From Theodoxus fluviatilis (Eukaryota; Mollusca; Gastropoda; Cycloneritida; Neritidae), in contig JAWQFJ010001783.1 in the NCBI GenBank assembly GCA_034096865.1, forward strand, positions 307,132 to 317,131: a DNA stretch of 10,000 nucleotides. Reading direction: 5' to 3'. Position 1 is the first letter of the stretch. Every line of letters begins with the position of its first letter. Under the pieces are notes generated by a model that saw nothing but the letters and a program-made list of their open reading frames with translations, searched no databases and was not told the origin of the DNA. The position numbers and the translations under genes were made by a program. Positions 8,251-10,000 of the stretch are shown here, one piece after another.

Positions 8251-8511
8251 GGGGTTTGTCTGTGGGACAAGTTACTGTTCATTCTACATAGGGATTAGAC
8301 AGTGGAACAGATTGCTGTTCATTCTACAAGGGGTTTGTCTGTGGGACAAGTTGCTGTTCACTCTACATAGGGATTAGACAGTGGAACAGATTGCTGTTCA
8401 TTCTTTCAAGGGGATTTGTCTGTGGGACAGATTGTTGTTCACTCTACGTGGGGATTTGTCTGTGGGACAGAATGCTGTTCACTCTACAAAGGTTGGTTTT
8501 TTGTGGGACAG
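8251..8511 (+). repeat. 40-bp repeat ending at the exon D acceptor
   Basis: Six full units (8251, 8291, 8331, 8370, 8411, 8451; lengths 39-41) and a partial seventh (8491-8511). Two forms alternate at first: GGGTTTGTCTGTGGGACAAG and GGGATTAGACAGTGGAACAG, each followed by TTGCTGTTCATTCTACA-like sequence; the last two full units are both of the TGTGGGACAG form. The partial seventh unit ends TTTTTTGTGGGACAG at 8511, which is the exon D acceptor. ACAG or ACAAG ends fall at 8271, 8310, 8350, 8389, 8430, 8470 and 8511, about 40 apart. Confidence 0.9.
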
Positions 8512-8646
8512 GTGCATTCTGTGATGGAGGAGGCGGCGGCTGCCAAGGGACAGCTGGAGCGCGTGACGCGGGAGAAGGTGGGCCTCTCTTCAGAGCTGGA
8601 CTACGTCAAGCAGCAGCTGCGGCAGTGTGATGTGGAGGTCACCATG
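8512..8646 (+). CDS. SDCCAG8: SDCCAG8-like internal exon D
   Basis: Internal exon of 135 nt, 45 codons, phase 0 at both ends. The acceptor is TTTTTTGTGGGACAG ending at 8511 and the donor is ACCATG|GTGAGT at 8646/8647, the best donor in the window. The product starts VHSVMEEAAAAKGQLERVTR, continues EKVGLSSELDYVKQQLRQ and ends CDVEVTM. It aligns without gaps to the human segment containing VEKVTKEK, a QSQL motif and REMDVTKV. The peptide is amphipathic and charged, with no catalytic motif; in SDCCAG8 this region is part of the long rod. Reading past the donor meets a stop at 8662, so the exon cannot simply extend. The next exon, expected to begin near a CGEMRYQLNK-like sequence, is not seen before 10000, so intron D is longer than 1.35 kb. 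Confidence 0.9.
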
Positions 8647-8776
8647 GTGAGTGCTTCTCAGTGAGGGAACAGGTCACACCTAGTTTGCAAGTTACCTCCC
8701 AGACGCCCTTCCTGTGCATCGTGCGGCATGACCTGCAGTCTGTGGCTTGGGACGGGAGAGCAAGTGGATGATGCAG
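8647..8776. other. Unique start of intron after exon D
   Basis: Starts GTGAGT. About 130 bp of unique sequence before the 15-bp array; nothing further recognised. Confidence 0.6.
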
Positions 8777-9151
8777 GGTGTTGATGGAAAAGGTGTTGAT
8801 GGAAAAGGTGTTGATGAAAAAGGTGTTGATGGAAAAGGTGTTGATGGAAAAGGTGTTGATGGAAAAGGTGTTGATGAAAAAGGTGCTGATGGAAAAGGTG
8901 TTGATGAAAAAGGTGCTGATGGAAAAGGTGCTGATGGAAAAGGTGCTGATGGAAAAGGTGTTGATGGAAAAGGTGTTGATGGAAAAGGTGTTGATGGAAA
9001 AGGTGCTGATGGAAAAGGTGCTGATGGAAAAGGTGCTGATGGAAAAGGTGCTGATGGAAAAGGTGCTGATGGAAAAGGTGCTGATGGAAAAGGTGCTGAT
9101 GGAAAAGGTGCTGATGGAAAAGGTGTTGATGGAAAAGGTGTTTATGGAAAA
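8777..9151. repeat. 15-bp minisatellite, 25 units
   Basis: Exactly 25 head-to-tail 15-bp units, GGTGTTGATGGAAAA with three main variants (GTTGATGG, GTTGATGA, GCTGATGG) and a final GTTTATGG unit. Units 1-7 are GTT forms, units 8-12 are mostly GCT, units 13-15 are GTT, units 16-23 are all GCT, and units 24-25 return to GTT/GTTT. There are no length changes until the end, and decayed copies continue to about 9200. Because 15 is a multiple of three, frames on both strands stay open (GVDGK-like and MEKVL-like on +, SINTF-like on -). It lies in the intron after exon D and has no splice context, so it is not coding. Confidence 0.97.
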
Positions 9152-9795
9152 AGGTGTTGACAGAAAATATATTCGTGAAAAAAAAGATGTTGATGGATGT
9201 CGCGTGTTTTTCATGTTATTATGGGATGTCAGTGCATAAATACACTAACTCCCTAAGTAAGGTTTTCAACAAAACCTGATTACCACTTCCTAAGGACAAA
9301 ACAAACAAATTGAACAACAACGAGTGGAATAAAAGACACTGAGGTAGTAGTAAACGTCAAAAGAAATGAAAATTTAATCACAAGCAACAAGAGAGATAAA
9401 AAATCCCAGCCCTCCCCAAAAACCCCCTCAGTAATTTGCGATGAGAAGAATGGGCAAAATTGCCCACACACCCGCAAAACACAAAACCCACACACCCGCC
9501 AAACCAGTTATCTGTAAAAACACAAAGGGCCACTATCCACCTCGCGCAGGCGAGGAGACAGTAAACAAGATAACGTCCGACCCTCAACGCGCTCGCCTGG
9601 CCCCGGCGAGAGTCATTAGGATGAATGAAAACAATGTCCAAACTCCGCTCGACTGTCCGACCACTCGACAATTAGAACAGGGCGACCCAAAGACGAGAAA
9701 GGGAGAGGTGCATTCACCTTACCAGAATTTGATTAACCGTCAGTCTCCCTCAACGTCCAGTCTCACGAGACTCCTCGAGAAACACGACACACATA
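9152..9795. other. A- and C-rich segment, possible dispersed repeat
   Basis: After a short decayed tail of the 15-bp array (to about 9200) the base composition changes: the + strand becomes A-rich (9280-9410) and then C/A-rich (9410-9795), opposite to the G/T-rich sense strand to its left. Two perfect small hairpins are visible: AGGTTTT-CAAC-AAAACCT at 9260-9277 and CTCGCC-TGGCCCC-GGCGAG at 9592-9610. No transposase, reverse transcriptase, long terminal repeat pair or target-site duplication is visible. Minus-strand open frames around 9280-9671 (71 and 97 codons) match nothing I recognise. It could be a non-coding transposon piece in the intron or simply unique intron. Confidence 0.4.
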
Positions 9796-10000
9796 CACCA
9801 CGACTTGTGTCAGGACGACTCTTCCACCACTTGTCACGTAGACCCTTCCATCTCTTCTTGTGTCACGGTGGACTCCTCCACCGCGACTTGTGTCACGAAG
9901 ACCCTTCCACCGCTTCTTGTGTCACGGTGGACTCCTCCACCACGACTTGTCACGGAGACTCCACCACGACTTGTCACGTAGACTCCACCACGACTTGTGT
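9796..10000. repeat. 24-30-bp minisatellite, runs off the right edge
   Basis: About eight variable units sharing GACTCCACCACGACTTGTGT and TGTCACG, for example ACTCCTCCACCGCGACTTGT and ACCCTTCCACCGCTTCTTGT. Units with GACTCCTCCACC and GACCCTTCC alternate in the middle, suggesting a two-unit higher-order period of about 59 bp. Related but degenerate pieces start near 9755 (CTCACGAGACTCCTCGAGAA). The array continues past the window end. Confidence 0.85.

Noticed and set aside
8639..9239. Collagen-like GVDGK repeat frame, MEKVL frame and minus-strand SINTF frame
   Set aside because: All follow the 15-bp array. The exon D frame stops at 8662, so the array is not reached by extension of the gene, and the array has no acceptor or donor.
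9280..9671. Minus-strand protein gene at 9280-9671
   Set aside because: Two short overlapping frames with Cys/Phe/Leu-rich products and no recognised motif; the composition is explained by A/C-rich DNA.
9796..10000. Common origin of the last array with the 30/26-bp array
   Set aside because: The reverse complement shares GTGGAGTC and GTGACA-like words with the other array, but the unit lengths and the rest of the units differ; too short to claim descent.

Overview
The window looks like nuclear DNA of an animal, probably an invertebrate with intron-rich genes and many minisatellites; a mollusc is my guess, but nothing here fixes the taxon. Four short, GC-richer exons on the + strand (2717-2875, 4770-4908, 6675-6827, 8512-8646; 586 nt, about 6% of the window) carry one continuous 195-codon coiled-coil reading frame. 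All three junctions join in phase with GT-AG sites. The joined protein follows the central coiled coil of SDCCAG8 (CCCAP/NPHP10/BBS16), the centrosome and ciliary-base protein, with anchors ERDDLM, ALIQ and VTREK in the right order and at the right spacing. The first and last exons of the gene lie outside the window.

Almost everything else is intron, and most of that is tandem repeat. From left to right: a 28-bp minisatellite (1-1174); a 37-bp minisatellite (about 1222-2174); a (TG)n tract (about 2440-2645); exon A; a long TG-rich array with a motif like TGTGTATATGACTGCATG (about 3210-4764) running up to exon B; a 30/26-bp minisatellite (about 5084-6430); a 36-bp repeat (6491-6674) that ends at the acceptor of exon C; exon C; a (GT)n/(CG)n/(CA)n tract (6848-7173); unique intron; a CAA/CAG-rich tract (7772-7871); a 40-bp repeat (8251-8511) whose last partial copy is the acceptor of exon D; exon D; a 15-bp minisatellite with 25 units (8777-9151). 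After this comes a compositionally different stretch (about 9240-10000), A- and C-rich on the + strand, ending in another minisatellite (9796-10000) that leaves the window.

The most interesting pattern is the relation of repeats to splice sites. Acceptors C and D are each the last unit of a tandem repeat whose earlier units also carry an acceptor-like ACAG or ACAAG, and acceptor B touches a minisatellite. The 28-bp array at the left carries a donor-like CAAGGTAGG in almost every unit. From 1222 to 9151 the arrays are G/T-rich or G/A-rich on the transcribed gene's sense strand. I see no separate protein gene, RNA gene or CRISPR array; the many long open frames in the repeats come from periodicity. 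No transposon protein is visible, although the right end could be a non-coding dispersed repeat.
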